The notes beneath the pieces are model-generated. The model worked only from the letters and a program-made list of their open reading frames with translations. It was not told where the DNA came from and ran no database searches. 64,000 bases of DNA from Bacteriovoracia bacterium. Its GTDB lineage: Bacteria; Bdellovibrionota; Bacteriovoracia; Bacteriovoracales; Bacteriovoracaceae. The DNA lies in assembly GCA_030431635.1 (NCBI GenBank), contig JAUIIL010000004.1:186001-250000 (forward strand). Direction: 5' to 3'. The position numbers were made by a program, and so were the translations under genes. Below, piece after piece: positions 8,570 to 16,971 of this stretch (position 1 is its first letter; every line of letters starts with the position of its first letter).

Positions 8570-9648
8570 AGCTCTCTTCTTTTTCCAGAAATATAAAAAT
8601 CACTTCCGATATTTTTGGTTTGAATATTTGTTAATAAAATAGATTCATTTATCTGAGAAAATCCTAAATCTCCGATGCTCTCAAGTCCTGAACCTAAAAT
8701 TTTAGGGGCTACAAAAAAGCTAATACGATCGTAGATTTTTTCCTCAATAAAAGAGGTCACAACTTTTTGTCCAGCTTCAACTAATACAGAGCAAATTCCC
8801 AAAGAGAAAAGTTTTTGTGATAAAGATTCAAGAGTTTTATTGAAAGTAATCACTTGTCTTCCTTGAGATTTAAGTTTCTCTATCTCATTTGTGTAGGCTT
8901 CATCAATGGCCACAAAAGTGAGGTGAGAGAACTCATCTGTAAAAACTTGGGCCTCAAGAGGTAGCTGTGCTGAGCGAGTGAGAATAATTCTTTTTTTAGC
9001 TTCTGTTTTCCCGTCAAGTCTTACTGTCAGTGCCGGATTATCACTTCTTATTGTCTGAGCTCCTGTCAAAATGGCGTCATAAGTTTTTCTTAATAGGTGA
9101 ACCTTCTGTCTTGATTCTTCAGAGGTAATCCATTGAGAATTTCCTGTTGAGCTCGCAATTTTTCCATCAAGTGTTTGAGCAATCTTAAGATGGATAAAAG
9201 GTTTATTCTCTCTCATATTTTTAAAGAAAACTTCATTAAGCTCTTCCCCTTCTTCTCTCAAGACATCGGTGATAACTTCAATGCCTGCCTCTTGTAACAT
9301 CTTAACTCCTAAACCACTAACCTGAGGGTTAGGATCGAGGTTAGAAATCACAACTTTTGTAATGCCTTCTTGAATAATTCTTTGAGCACAAGGAGGTGTT
9401 TTCTTGTTGGTATGACAGCAGGGCTCAAGGTTACAATAAAGAGTTGTGCCTTCAAGAGAAGTAGGTGCTTCATTAATAGCATTAAGTTCTGCGTGGCCCG
9501 AACCTGATTGTTGATGAAAGCCTTCCGAGATGATTTGACCATCTTTGACTAAGACAGCTCCGACCATAGGGTTTGGCGAAGTTTCTCCTTGTGCCTTTAG
9601 GGCCAGTTCAAAACATCTATGTATGATTTCTTCATCTCTAATTGGCAT
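8554..9648 (-). CDS. ribD: Bifunctional pyrimidine deaminase/reductase, riboflavin pathway
   Basis: RibD performs the deamination and the side-chain reduction between the GTP cyclohydrolase and lumazine synthase steps. The 364-residue protein has a cytidine-deaminase-like N-domain (TSPNPMVGAVLVKDG, zinc sites HAELNAI and EPCCHTNKKTPPC) and a C-terminal reductase domain (LKIAQTLDGKIAS, LTRSAQLPL, VLVEAGQKVVTSF). It is the first gene of the rib operon. No Shine-Dalgarno lies before the ATG at 9648: a predicted promoter -10 element occupies that place, so the mRNA may be leaderless. A stop codon in frame just upstream rules out an earlier start. Confidence 0.96.
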   Translation of the reverse strand: MPIRDEEIIHRCFELALKAQGETSPNPMVGAVLVKDGQIISEGFHQQSGSGHAELNAINEAPTSLEGTTLYCNLEPCCHTNKKTPPCAQRIIQEGITKVVISNLDPNPQVSGLGVKMLQEAGIEVITDVLREEGEELNEVFFKNMRENKPFIHLKIAQTLDGKIASSTGNSQWITSEESRQKVHLLRKTYDAILTGAQTIRSDNPALTVRLDGKTEAKKRIILTRSAQLPLEAQVFTDEFSHLTFVAIDEAYTNEIEKLKSQGRQVITFNKTLESLSQKLFSLGICSVLVEAGQKVVTSFIEEKIYDRISFFVAPKILGSGLESIGDLGFSQINESILLTNIQTKNIGSDFYISGKRRELCLQD

Positions 9649-9654
9649 TGGGCA

Positions 9655-9683
9655 GATATACCCTAATTAATCGAGAGGGTCAA
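9655..9683 (-). promoter_or_regulatory. Predicted sigma-70 promoter of the rib operon, probably leaderless
   Basis: On the minus strand TTGACC (9678-9683) and TATATC (9655-9660) are 17 bases apart. The ribD ATG (9648) starts 6 bases past the -10 element, where transcription itself should start. There is no room for an FMN riboswitch downstream of this promoter, and none of its conserved boxes is visible upstream either. Confidence 0.65.
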
Positions 9684-9748
9684 CACATTGCTGTGCAAAA
9701 ATCCTCTCTAACTATTTGATTTTACTATTTTAATTCAACGCAAAAAAC

Positions 9749-11518
9749 TTAAAAGGAACTTTGGTCTATAAGGCTTAGGGCCGAATAAGCATCAACAACT
9801 CCCCCCGTTAGAGAGAGCTCGGAAAAGAAGCCTGTTAAAAAGTCGATTTGATTTTGCCTAAAATAAACGAGTGCATTCAAGTTGTTTTCTAAAATATGAA
9901 CATAGCGTGAGCTTCTAATCGAAAAAGGAAAAACCACTTCGCTTAGTGGATAACGTCTTGAGCTCTGGAGAAGAAGTTCTTTGAGGGCAACAGCGTTCTT
10001 GAGTAATCTTTTATCCTGGCTTGCCACTAAGGCCGCTACGCCTGCAACGGTTGGGCTGGCCATACTCGTTCCATTGTACTTGTCGTATAACTCATGAGTG
10101 CCACCTTCAGTATCATGAACAGCCGAGTAAATTTGAAAGCCAGGAGCAAAGATATCGACTTGCTTCTTTCCATAGTTTGAAAAAGGAGCACTAATTAAAA
10201 CGCCGCTATCCCATGTGGAGGCACCGACTTCAATCCAGTTAGGGTAGTTAACACCAGAGAGAGAAACGTCAGTTGGAAAGTTTTTACCAAAGTCATTATT
10301 TTGATGTGAGTTTCCGGCAGCATGGACAAGAAGAACACCTTTAGAGGCAGCATAAGCAACAGCATCATCAACCATTTTCTTATAAGGAGAGTAGCTCTTT
10401 CCAAAGCTCATATTAATAATATGGGCCCCGTTATCAACAGCGTAGTAAATAGAGTTGGCCACATCTTTATCTCTTTCATCTCCATCAGGAACACAGCGAA
10501 CAGGCATTATTTTAACATTTTGAGCAATGCCTTTCATCGGAAGGTTTAAGTCGTCTCTGCGTCCAGCAATAATGGCAGAGACGTGAGTTCCATGACTTGC
10601 ATTTGGGCCAGTGACATCATTATTTCCATAGAACCTATCATTTACATCAAGATAGTTATCTCCTATGACTGAAGAGCGAGGGTCATAGTTAACGTTATAA
10701 TAATAATTAACTTCTATTTCATAGGAGGCGATAATTTCTAAAATAGTTTCAAAGCTCCCATAAGAAAAAAGGATACTCATGAGTTCTTTTTTTGCTTGTA
10801 GAACCTCAGCATCTTCACTTTGAAGAGTTTCTAAAGTTTCTTCTGAAATTTCAGTCAAAGATGTTCTATCAAGGATAACTTGAGCAAAAATAAGGTAATC
10901 ATTTTTCACGCTCTGGGCACTTTCAAGTTCCGCCTTGGCCTCTCCTAATACTTCTTTTACAGTTGCTTGTACTTCGTTAAGAAGAGCTTGTTCTTGCTGG
11001 GAAAGGTCGTAGCCTTGAGACTGGCGTTGTTTCTTTAGTACTAATAGACGCTTTAGCTCTCTTGTCACTTCTAAAGTGTCATGACCTATATTTTCTCCTT
11101 TAGAGTTTCCTATAAAATTCCAACCATTCACGTCATCGATATATCCGTTTTGATCGTCATCAATTCCGTTACCTGGGATTTCTTTTGTGTTAACCCAAAT
11201 TTTTCCTTGAAGAGCTTCGTGTTTTATATCAACACCACTATCAATAACAGCGACAATAACTTCCTCTGGATGGGCCAAGGCGAGTTCATCATAGGCCCTT
11301 TGGGATTGGGTCCCTTCATAACCATCATTAGGTGATAGGTGTTGCCAGTAAAATGTTTCGTTGATTTTCTCATCGGCTTTTAAGTAGAGTCTCTGATCAC
11401 CCTTGGCATCACGAACTGTGTTAACTTTTTGTGCTTTTTTAAAAGGTTTAAATAAAGCTGTTCTTGCATGGAGCTGGTAGCTCTCAAAAATTAGGCACAA
11501 CAGTAAAAGTTTTAACAT
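9749..11518 (-). CDS. Secreted subtilisin-family (S8) serine protease with large insert
   Basis: A signal peptide (MLKLLLLCLIFESYQLHA) leads into a subtilase with the full catalytic triad: Asp93 in AVIDSGVD, His312 in SHGTHVSAII and Ser485 in GTSMASPTVAG; the oxyanion asparagine lies in HAAGNSHQNND. Between Asp and His there are about 219 residues, against about 30 in subtilisin. The insert is helical and rich in Glu/Gln/Lys with coiled-coil character, preceded by an acidic calcium-type loop (GNGIDDDQNGYIDD). Only ~70 residues precede the catalytic core, so a classical propeptide is short or absent. In a predator an exported protease could digest prey protein, but that role is inference. It is monocistronic by position. 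Confidence 0.93.
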   Translation of the reverse strand: MLKLLLLCLIFESYQLHARTALFKPFKKAQKVNTVRDAKGDQRLYLKADEKINETFYWQHLSPNDGYEGTQSQRAYDELALAHPEEVIVAVIDSGVDIKHEALQGKIWVNTKEIPGNGIDDDQNGYIDDVNGWNFIGNSKGENIGHDTLEVTRELKRLLVLKKQRQSQGYDLSQQEQALLNEVQATVKEVLGEAKAELESAQSVKNDYLIFAQVILDRTSLTEISEETLETLQSEDAEVLQAKKELMSILFSYGSFETILEIIASYEIEVNYYYNVNYDPRSSVIGDNYLDVNDRFYGNNDVTGPNASHGTHVSAIIAGRRDDLNLPMKGIAQNVKIMPVRCVPDGDERDKDVANSIYYAVDNGAHIINMSFGKSYSPYKKMVDDAVAYAASKGVLLVHAAGNSHQNNDFGKNFPTDVSLSGVNYPNWIEVGASTWDSGVLISAPFSNYGKKQVDIFAPGFQIYSAVHDTEGGTHELYDKYNGTSMASPTVAGVAALVASQDKRLLKNAVALKELLLQSSRRYPLSEVVFPFSIRSSRYVHILENNLNALVYFRQNQIDFLTGFFSELSLTGGVVDAYSALSLIDQSSF

Positions 11519-11608
11519 ATCTCTCTCCCTCTAATCCCCGATGTAATGCGTAGCTGGGAATTATCCTATCAAAGGAGTCGAGCTTTAAGTGGAGAAAACT
11601 CTTACATT

Positions 11609-12559
11609 TTATTGCAAAGAAAACTGTTCTGGCTTAACAAAATGAAAATCTTGAGGGTGGTCTTGTAAGCATTTTAAATAAGGATTAAGAGAATAACCAG
11701 GGGTGACTCCCATCCATTCCTTAATGGTAATATGAGAAACATCTTCTCCAAGCCATCTGAAAATACATGATTGTCGAAGAGATTTTGGAGTCAGATGGAT
11801 ATTGAGTTTTTCTCTTATTTCTTTGAAAGAGAGTTCAATTCCTCGGGGAGAAAGCCCTCCGGAGAGGATGCGATAAGGGTTTGCATTAAAAAGCAAATTT
11901 TCAAATTGAATTTGATCAGAGTATTTTTCAAGTTCCGCTTTATATTGCTTATAAAAAGAATCAAAACTCTCAAAAAGAGGAATTGTATAAGAGTCTCTTT
12001 TTGGGTGTGTAACAAGAACTCTGTAATCATTGCCTGATTCAATAATGCTACTAAGCTTTAATTTCGCGATATCAGAAACTTTAAGGGCAGCCCCATAAAT
12101 AAGATGAAAGACAAAAAGGTTTCTTAGTGCTGTTAGTTTACTTAGTCCTTGATTACCCTGAACTTGTTCCGTTAAATACCGGTGAAGCTTAACTACATCA
12201 AGTAAAGGAGTTGGGTTTGGGGCCTCGAGAACTTTAGGAGAAACAGGGATTTTTCTAATAGGGTTTTCTGAGAAATAGCCCTTTTGGACAAGGAAATCAA
12301 AAAAGAGTCTCAGCGCCTGGACTCTTCTTCTTTTTGAGTTATCTGAATTGTACTTATTATCAATGAAGCGAGTGTATTCTTTTACTTTTTCTTGGTTAAA
12401 ATCCCTAAGATGTTCTCCTTTTTGCCTGGCAAAAAGGAATTGGTTAAAGCACTCAAGGTCAGTCCTGTAGTTCTTAATGGTATTAAAACTCTTCCCCTGG
12501 TCTTGGAGTTTGTTGAGAAAGTTTCTCTGAACATCACGAATATTTTCGATTTCTGGCAT
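11609..12559 (-). CDS. XerC/XerD-like tyrosine recombinase homologue, catalytic residues degenerate
   Basis: The 316-residue protein has the two-domain layout of XerC/D: a SAM-like DNA-binding N-domain (~1-90, FLNKLQDQGKSFNTIKNYRTDL) and a C-terminal integrase fold. The catalytic set is damaged. The first arginine is lysine (GAALKVSDI where XerD has GLRVSEL); box II reads LTPKSLRQS where HxxRH is expected, keeping only the arginine; the third-box histidine is valine (WMGVTPG for LLGHSD). A possible nucleophile tyrosine remains (NPYLKC). Strand cleavage is therefore doubtful, and a DNA-binding or partner role is more likely. I start at the ATG (12559); a GTG at 12634 would add 25 residues with no family match. 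No att sites or mobile genes flank it. Confidence 0.75.
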   Translation of the reverse strand: MPEIENIRDVQRNFLNKLQDQGKSFNTIKNYRTDLECFNQFLFARQKGEHLRDFNQEKVKEYTRFIDNKYNSDNSKRRRVQALRLFFDFLVQKGYFSENPIRKIPVSPKVLEAPNPTPLLDVVKLHRYLTEQVQGNQGLSKLTALRNLFVFHLIYGAALKVSDIAKLKLSSIIESGNDYRVLVTHPKRDSYTIPLFESFDSFYKQYKAELEKYSDQIQFENLLFNANPYRILSGGLSPRGIELSFKEIREKLNIHLTPKSLRQSCIFRWLGEDVSHITIKEWMGVTPGYSLNPYLKCLQDHPQDFHFVKPEQFSLQ

Positions 12560-12721
12560 AGCAGAAAAATACAGATTTATTCCTGGTATGGCAATAAAGT
12601 TTATTTTTAAGTAGAGTAGAGATTTGATGTGCACTGAGTCGATCTGTTAAATCTTTAGACACCTTTAGTTGTAATATATTCTTGGGCTCTGGTTGTGAAT
12701 AGGGACAGAAGATAAAGTGAG

Positions 12722-13393
12722 ATGATGAGGTTGTTATCACTTTTCCTTTTTTTTATTATTTTAGTGTGTTCCGCTAGTGGGGCAAAAGATGGGCTTTCAA
12801 ATAGAGAACATTTACGTGCGGTAGAGCTGATCGAATTTGCTATTGATAATACAGAAGGAAAAGAAGGAAATTTTTTCTTTAATAAAGATTTTCTAGAGTT
12901 AGAAGCTTTGTTGAACAAAGCTTCAGATCACGAGAGAGAAAATTTAATGCTTTATGCTTTTTCTCTCTCGGATCGTGCAGATGTTAGAACATACTTTGAG
13001 CTTATGCTTGAGTTCCATCCTTCCCACTATTTTAATGAATACGGCTTGACAGAAGAAGTCGGATTGGCTGAATTAAAAGGTTATGTTCAAAGGGAATCTT
13101 ATTTCATGTCTGCTTTTTCTGGTATTGGTAATAATCCTTCGATTTCCTTTACCTCTCTTAGTGAAAGATTAGATAAAATTCTTTTTTTTAAGCTTCTAAT
13201 TTCACGAGCTAACAATGAGCAAAGACAAAGGTTAGAGGAGAGTAAAAAAAATGCTGTCGACTATTATATGTTTAAAAAAGAACATGAACCAAGCCTTCCA
13301 ACTCTTGAGGGCGCCTTTAGAAAAGAAAAAAGTCTTGCAAAGAAAAAAACAGGTTTTTGGAGTTTCTGTAAGTCTCTCTTCCTAGTGCAATAG
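12722..13393 (+). CDS. Putative secreted protein of unknown function
   Basis: I do not recognise this 223-residue protein. It carries a signal peptide (MMRLLSLFLFFIILVCSASGA); the cysteine at ~17 is followed by SAS, so lipidation is possible but the lipobox is poor. The rest is helical and charged, with a lysine-rich tail (FRKEKSLAKKKTGFW) that ends in a short hydrophobic stretch. Its start is divergent from the recombinase-like gene and it is followed by the rnc-era-der cluster after a 138-base gap. No catalytic motif or repeat is visible. Confidence 0.7.
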   Translation: MMRLLSLFLFFIILVCSASGAKDGLSNREHLRAVELIEFAIDNTEGKEGNFFFNKDFLELEALLNKASDHERENLMLYAFSLSDRADVRTYFELMLEFHPSHYFNEYGLTEEVGLAELKGYVQRESYFMSAFSGIGNNPSISFTSLSERLDKILFFKLLISRANNEQRQRLEESKKNAVDYYMFKKEHEPSLPTLEGAFRKEKSLAKKKTGFWSFCKSLFLVQ

Positions 13394-13531
13394 TGTGCAA
13401 ATAACTAGATAAAAATTACGCATCATGTTTAAATTACAGAAGTTCAGTCTTAATGATTGATTGCTTCGCCAAGGCATGTTAATTTACCACAAAATTGGCC
13501 AGATAAAACTGGTAGACGACCTGGAGAATAA

Positions 13532-14296
13532 ATGAGTAGCCCTGAACTAGCAAACGAACTGATCGTTCATTTAAAGGATTCGACTCGTTTCAAGTCACTT
13601 CAAGTTCTTATTCAATATCAATTTACTGATTATAAACTCATGGCCACGGCCCTGACTCATTCCTCTTTTGTTCATGAGTCTGATAAAAATTATGAAAGTT
13701 ATGAAAGACTAGAGTTTCTAGGAGATTCTGTGTTGCAACTCATCGTGACTCAAGAGCTTGTGACAAGATTTCCTTATGAGAAAGAAGGAATTTTATCTAA
13801 GCTTAGAAGCTCAATTGTAAACGAGGATTCTTTAACCATCGTTGCGAAAAAGATAGGCTTGGGAGAGCTTGTTTTTCTTGGGAGAGGAGAGAAAAAATCA
13901 AAGGGAAGAAATCGCTCGTCTTTATTGTGTGATATTTTTGAATCTTTCATCGGGGCCTTGTATCTTGATTCAAATTTTGAAACATGCAGGAGAGTTGTTC
14001 TATCTCTGATTGAAACTTACCTCCCTGGAGCTTTTTTGTTAGAGCGCCTTGATGTGTTTGATCCCAAAACAAAACTGCAAGAAATGACTCTTAAGAACTT
14101 TAAAAAGCTACCAGAATACCTTGATGAAGAAGTATGCTTAGAAAATGGTGTTTTTTTTCGCGTGAGTCTTGATATTGGACTTGAAGAGAAATTTAGCGCA
14201 ACAGATATCTCTAAGAAGAAGGCCCAGAGAATGGCCGCCCAGAATGCACTTTATTATTTAGAAACAAACTCTCTGTATATGCCAAAAAACTGTTAA
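13532..14296 (+). CDS. rnc: Ribonuclease III
   Basis: RNase III cuts double-stranded RNA in rRNA maturation and mRNA decay. The 254-residue protein has a ~25-residue N-terminal extension, the nuclease domain with the signature ERLEFLGDSVL (~58-68) and the second metal-binding region (CDIFESFIGALYLD, ~130-143), and a C-terminal dsRNA-binding domain (~178-248, ending KKKAQRMAAQNALYYL). GGAG lies upstream of the ATG. It sits 9 bases before era, the common rnc-era order, and this cluster continues into der. All catalytic acidic residues appear present. Confidence 0.96.
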   Translation: MSSPELANELIVHLKDSTRFKSLQVLIQYQFTDYKLMATALTHSSFVHESDKNYESYERLEFLGDSVLQLIVTQELVTRFPYEKEGILSKLRSSIVNEDSLTIVAKKIGLGELVFLGRGEKKSKGRNRSSLLCDIFESFIGALYLDSNFETCRRVVLSLIETYLPGAFLLERLDVFDPKTKLQEMTLKNFKKLPEYLDEEVCLENGVFFRVSLDIGLEEKFSATDISKKKAQRMAAQNALYYLETNSLYMPKNC

Positions 14297-14305
14297 GGAG
14301 TAAGA

Positions 14306-15283
14306 ATGTTAATTGAGAATCAACACCCGTTAAATAAATCAATTATGATAGCCTTATTAGGAAAACCTAATGCAGGGAAGAGTTCTCTGATTAACTGCCT
14401 TCTTGGTTTTGACCTCACTATTGTGAGCCGAAAACCTCAGACAACAAGAAATCAATTCCATTGTGCTTTTACTATCGATAAAACAGAGGTCATCTTAGTT
14501 GATACTCCGGGAGTTCATCGCTCGAACCAAGAGATGAATAAGAGAATGAACGGACAAGCAAAGTTTGGGGCCGAAGGAGCGGAAGTTAACTTCATGCTTT
14601 TGGACTTAACTTCAGATCTCAAAAGTGAGTTTGATGACTTAATGAATGGTCTCTCAATTAGCTTAAATGAGACTTGGATTATTTTCACTAAGTCTGATCT
14701 TGTTCAAAAAAGTATTGAAGAGATTGATGAAGTTTTCTCATATATTCAAACGAAACTTCCCCAAGTCGAAAAATATTTTATCTTAAGTAGTAAAAACGGA
14801 GAGAATATTCACTTATTGACTGGAGAGATTTGTGATAGGGCGGTTTTTGGTCCTCATCATTATCCCCAGGGACATGTTTCAAATAAAAATGAGCGCTTTT
14901 TTGTTTCTGAATACATCAGAGAGCAAGCTTTTGAAATTTTGCGAGATGAATTACCTTATGAGTGTGCTGTCACAATTGATGAGTTTAATGATTTTAGAAG
15001 AGATGAAGAAGGTGATCCAGAGAAAGTCCAGGCCAAAATTTCGGCCACTATCTTAGTGAATCGTCCTTCCCAAAGAGCGATTGTCGTTGGAAAGCAAGGG
15101 ATTATTATTAAAGAAATAGGAACTAAAGCAAGAAAGAAAATTGAGGCCCTCGTTGGAGGAAAAGTTTTTCTTAATCTGCATGTCAAGGTGAGACCTAAGT
15201 GGTTTAAGAACAATTTCATTCTTGAAGAACTTGGACTGCCTCGGGTTCAGGAATCAACAAGAGTATGGAGGGCACAGAAATGA
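14306..15283 (+). CDS. era: GTPase Era, 16S rRNA/30S assembly factor
   Basis: Era binds the 3' end of 16S rRNA late in 30S maturation. The 325-residue protein has the G domain (G1 GKPNAGKSS at ~19-27, G2 in QTTRNQ, G3 DTPG, G4 TKSD where NKxD is usual) and a C-terminal KH domain (VVGKQGIIIKEIGTKARKKIE at ~255-275). The threonine in G4 is a tolerated variant. Its N-terminal residues MLIENQHPLNKS extend slightly beyond the E. coli start. It follows rnc by 9 bases and its stop overlaps the der start in an ATGA junction. Confidence 0.96.
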   Translation: MLIENQHPLNKSIMIALLGKPNAGKSSLINCLLGFDLTIVSRKPQTTRNQFHCAFTIDKTEVILVDTPGVHRSNQEMNKRMNGQAKFGAEGAEVNFMLLDLTSDLKSEFDDLMNGLSISLNETWIIFTKSDLVQKSIEEIDEVFSYIQTKLPQVEKYFILSSKNGENIHLLTGEICDRAVFGPHHYPQGHVSNKNERFFVSEYIREQAFEILRDELPYECAVTIDEFNDFRRDEEGDPEKVQAKISATILVNRPSQRAIVVGKQGIIIKEIGTKARKKIEALVGGKVFLNLHVKVRPKWFKNNFILEELGLPRVQESTRVWRAQK

Positions 15284-16971
15284 GATCAGTTGTTGTCTCT
15301 TTAATTGGACGACCAAATGTGGGGAAAAGCTCTCTATTTAATCGTCTACTAAGAAAAAATCAAAAGGCCTTAACTTACGACCTGCCTGGTGTAACACGTG
15401 ATAGGCATTATGGAATTATGGCCACAGGTGGACATGGTAAGTTTGAATCAGAAGATTTAATTCTTGTTGATACAGGAGGGTTTTATCCTGATGAAATAGA
15501 AGAGAGTAATCAAAAAAATAAAAAGTCGCATTTCGAACCTTTTTTTAATGTGATGAGAGAGCAGGCCCAAACTGCAATTAATGAATCAGACATGATTTTG
15601 TTTGTCGTGGATGTCAGAGAAGGGCTACTACCTTTTGACAGGGTTATTTGTGATCATTTAAGAAGACAAAAGAAGCCTTTTTGGCTAATTGTGAATAAGT
15701 ACGATACCGATGCTCAACAAGGTAGTGAGATGGAATTCTTCTCCATGGGACTCAATACTGAAGAGATGATTCTAACATCAGCTGAGCACAATAGAGGAAT
15801 TGAAGAGATAAGACAGAGGCTGTGTGAGTTTTCTTTCTTTCATAGAGAAAAAATCTCACAAGAGAGTTTAAATAATGCTTCAACTCCTGATCATGAAGTC
15901 GTCGCTTCTGTTTCTATCATTGGTGCACCCAATGTTGGTAAATCAACCTTACTTAATCAATTGCTAGGGGCAAATCGTGCTCTTGTAAGCGATATTGCTG
16001 GAACAACAATCGATCCTATTGAAGGATATTTTAACCTTGATTTTGGGCCGCAGGTACAAATCTTAAAAGAACAGCAAAATGAATTTTATCAACACAATCT
16101 TGATTTATTAGAAGATTATCAACGTCATCTTCAAGCTTCAACAGTTGATGAACAGGTAGATCAAATCTTTGGAGATGAGGAAGAAATAGGTGAAGAAGGT
16201 GAGGCCCTGGATGAGCAAGTTCAGGTTCAAGAAGAAGTAATACCTATAGATGGAATCCGCTCTATTAAAATTGTCGATACAGCAGGAATTAGAAAGAGTC
16301 GACTAATTCAAGATGATGTCGAATCTCAATCGATTTACCGTTCCTTGAGATCAATTACTGACTCTGATGTGGTTATTTATATGGTGGATTCAACCAAAGG
16401 AATTACTCATCAAGATAGAAGGCTTCTAGATGTTGCTCTTGAGAAGGGAAAGTCAGTGGTTATTTGTTTAAATAAAATCGATCTAATGCAAGAGGTGATG
16501 CAAGATAAAGAAAAGAAAAAAGAATGGGTAGGAGATCTTCGCTATAAAGTTCCGTGGTTGGAATTTTGTGAATTAATTCCTTTATCGGCCTTAAAAGGAA
16601 GTCACTTAAAATCTTTAAAAAGAGTTCTTATTCAAACTATCCTGATTAGAAATGAGAAAATTCCTACTTCTCGTTTAAATAAGGCGATAGAAACTCTTGT
16701 GAATAGAAATCCTGTAACCATTGCAGGGACTAGAGGAGCTAAGTTAAAAGTGAAGTATGCTTCGCAAGTGAAAAGCGATCCTCCAACGATTATGCTTTTT
16801 ACGAATAAGTCTAAAGGGATACCTGAAAACTTTAGAAAATATTTGGTTAATGGAATTAGGCGCGAGTTTTCTCTTATCAATACCCCTGTGCATCTGGTTT
16901 TTAGAACAACAAGTGATATGAAGAGAAACTTAACAAAGAAAGATAGGCTTAGTTACCAAGAGTTAACATAG
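15280..16971 (+). CDS. der: Ribosome-assembly GTPase Der (EngA) with acidic insert in second G domain
   Basis: Der has two G domains and a KH-like domain and acts in 50S assembly. Here GD1 shows GRPNVGKSS, DTGG and NKYD; GD2 shows GAPNVGKST, DTAG and NKID; and the C-terminal KH-like domain ends in RPxDMKRN-like RTTSDMKRN. At 563 residues it is well above the ~440-490 usual for the family. The excess is in GD2: about 87 residues separate GTTID (switch I) from DTAG, where about 20 are usual, and they include a Glu/Asp-rich run. I start at ATG 15280, which overlaps the era stop as ATGA behind GGAGGG; an in-frame ATG at 15265 lies upstream without a good Shine-Dalgarno. Confidence 0.95.
   Translation: MRSVVVSLIGRPNVGKSSLFNRLLRKNQKALTYDLPGVTRDRHYGIMATGGHGKFESEDLILVDTGGFYPDEIEESNQKNKKSHFEPFFNVMREQAQTAINESDMILFVVDVREGLLPFDRVICDHLRRQKKPFWLIVNKYDTDAQQGSEMEFFSMGLNTEEMILTSAEHNRGIEEIRQRLCEFSFFHREKISQESLNNASTPDHEVVASVSIIGAPNVGKSTLLNQLLGANRALVSDIAGTTIDPIEGYFNLDFGPQVQILKEQQNEFYQHNLDLLEDYQRHLQASTVDEQVDQIFGDEEEIGEEGEALDEQVQVQEEVIPIDGIRSIKIVDTAGIRKSRLIQDDVESQSIYRSLRSITDSDVVIYMVDSTKGITHQDRRLLDVALEKGKSVVICLNKIDLMQEVMQDKEKKKEWVGDLRYKVPWLEFCELIPLSALKGSHLKSLKRVLIQTILIRNEKIPTSRLNKAIETLVNRNPVTIAGTRGAKLKVKYASQVKSDPPTIMLFTNKSKGIPENFRKYLVNGIRREFSLINTPVHLVFRTTSDMKRNLTKKDRLSYQELT

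Noticed and set aside
9649-9748. FMN riboswitch upstream of ribD
   Set aside because: None of the conserved RFN-element boxes is present and the predicted promoter lies directly at the ATG, leaving no leader.
11609-12634. Prophage or integron based on the integrase-like gene
   Set aside because: Catalytic residues are degenerate, there are no phage genes, att-like repeats or cassettes nearby, and flanking genes look native.
12560-12634. GTG start at 12634 for the recombinase-like gene
   Set aside because: The 25 extra residues are hydrophobic and unlike the family N-terminus, and no Shine-Dalgarno is found; ATG 12559 fits better.
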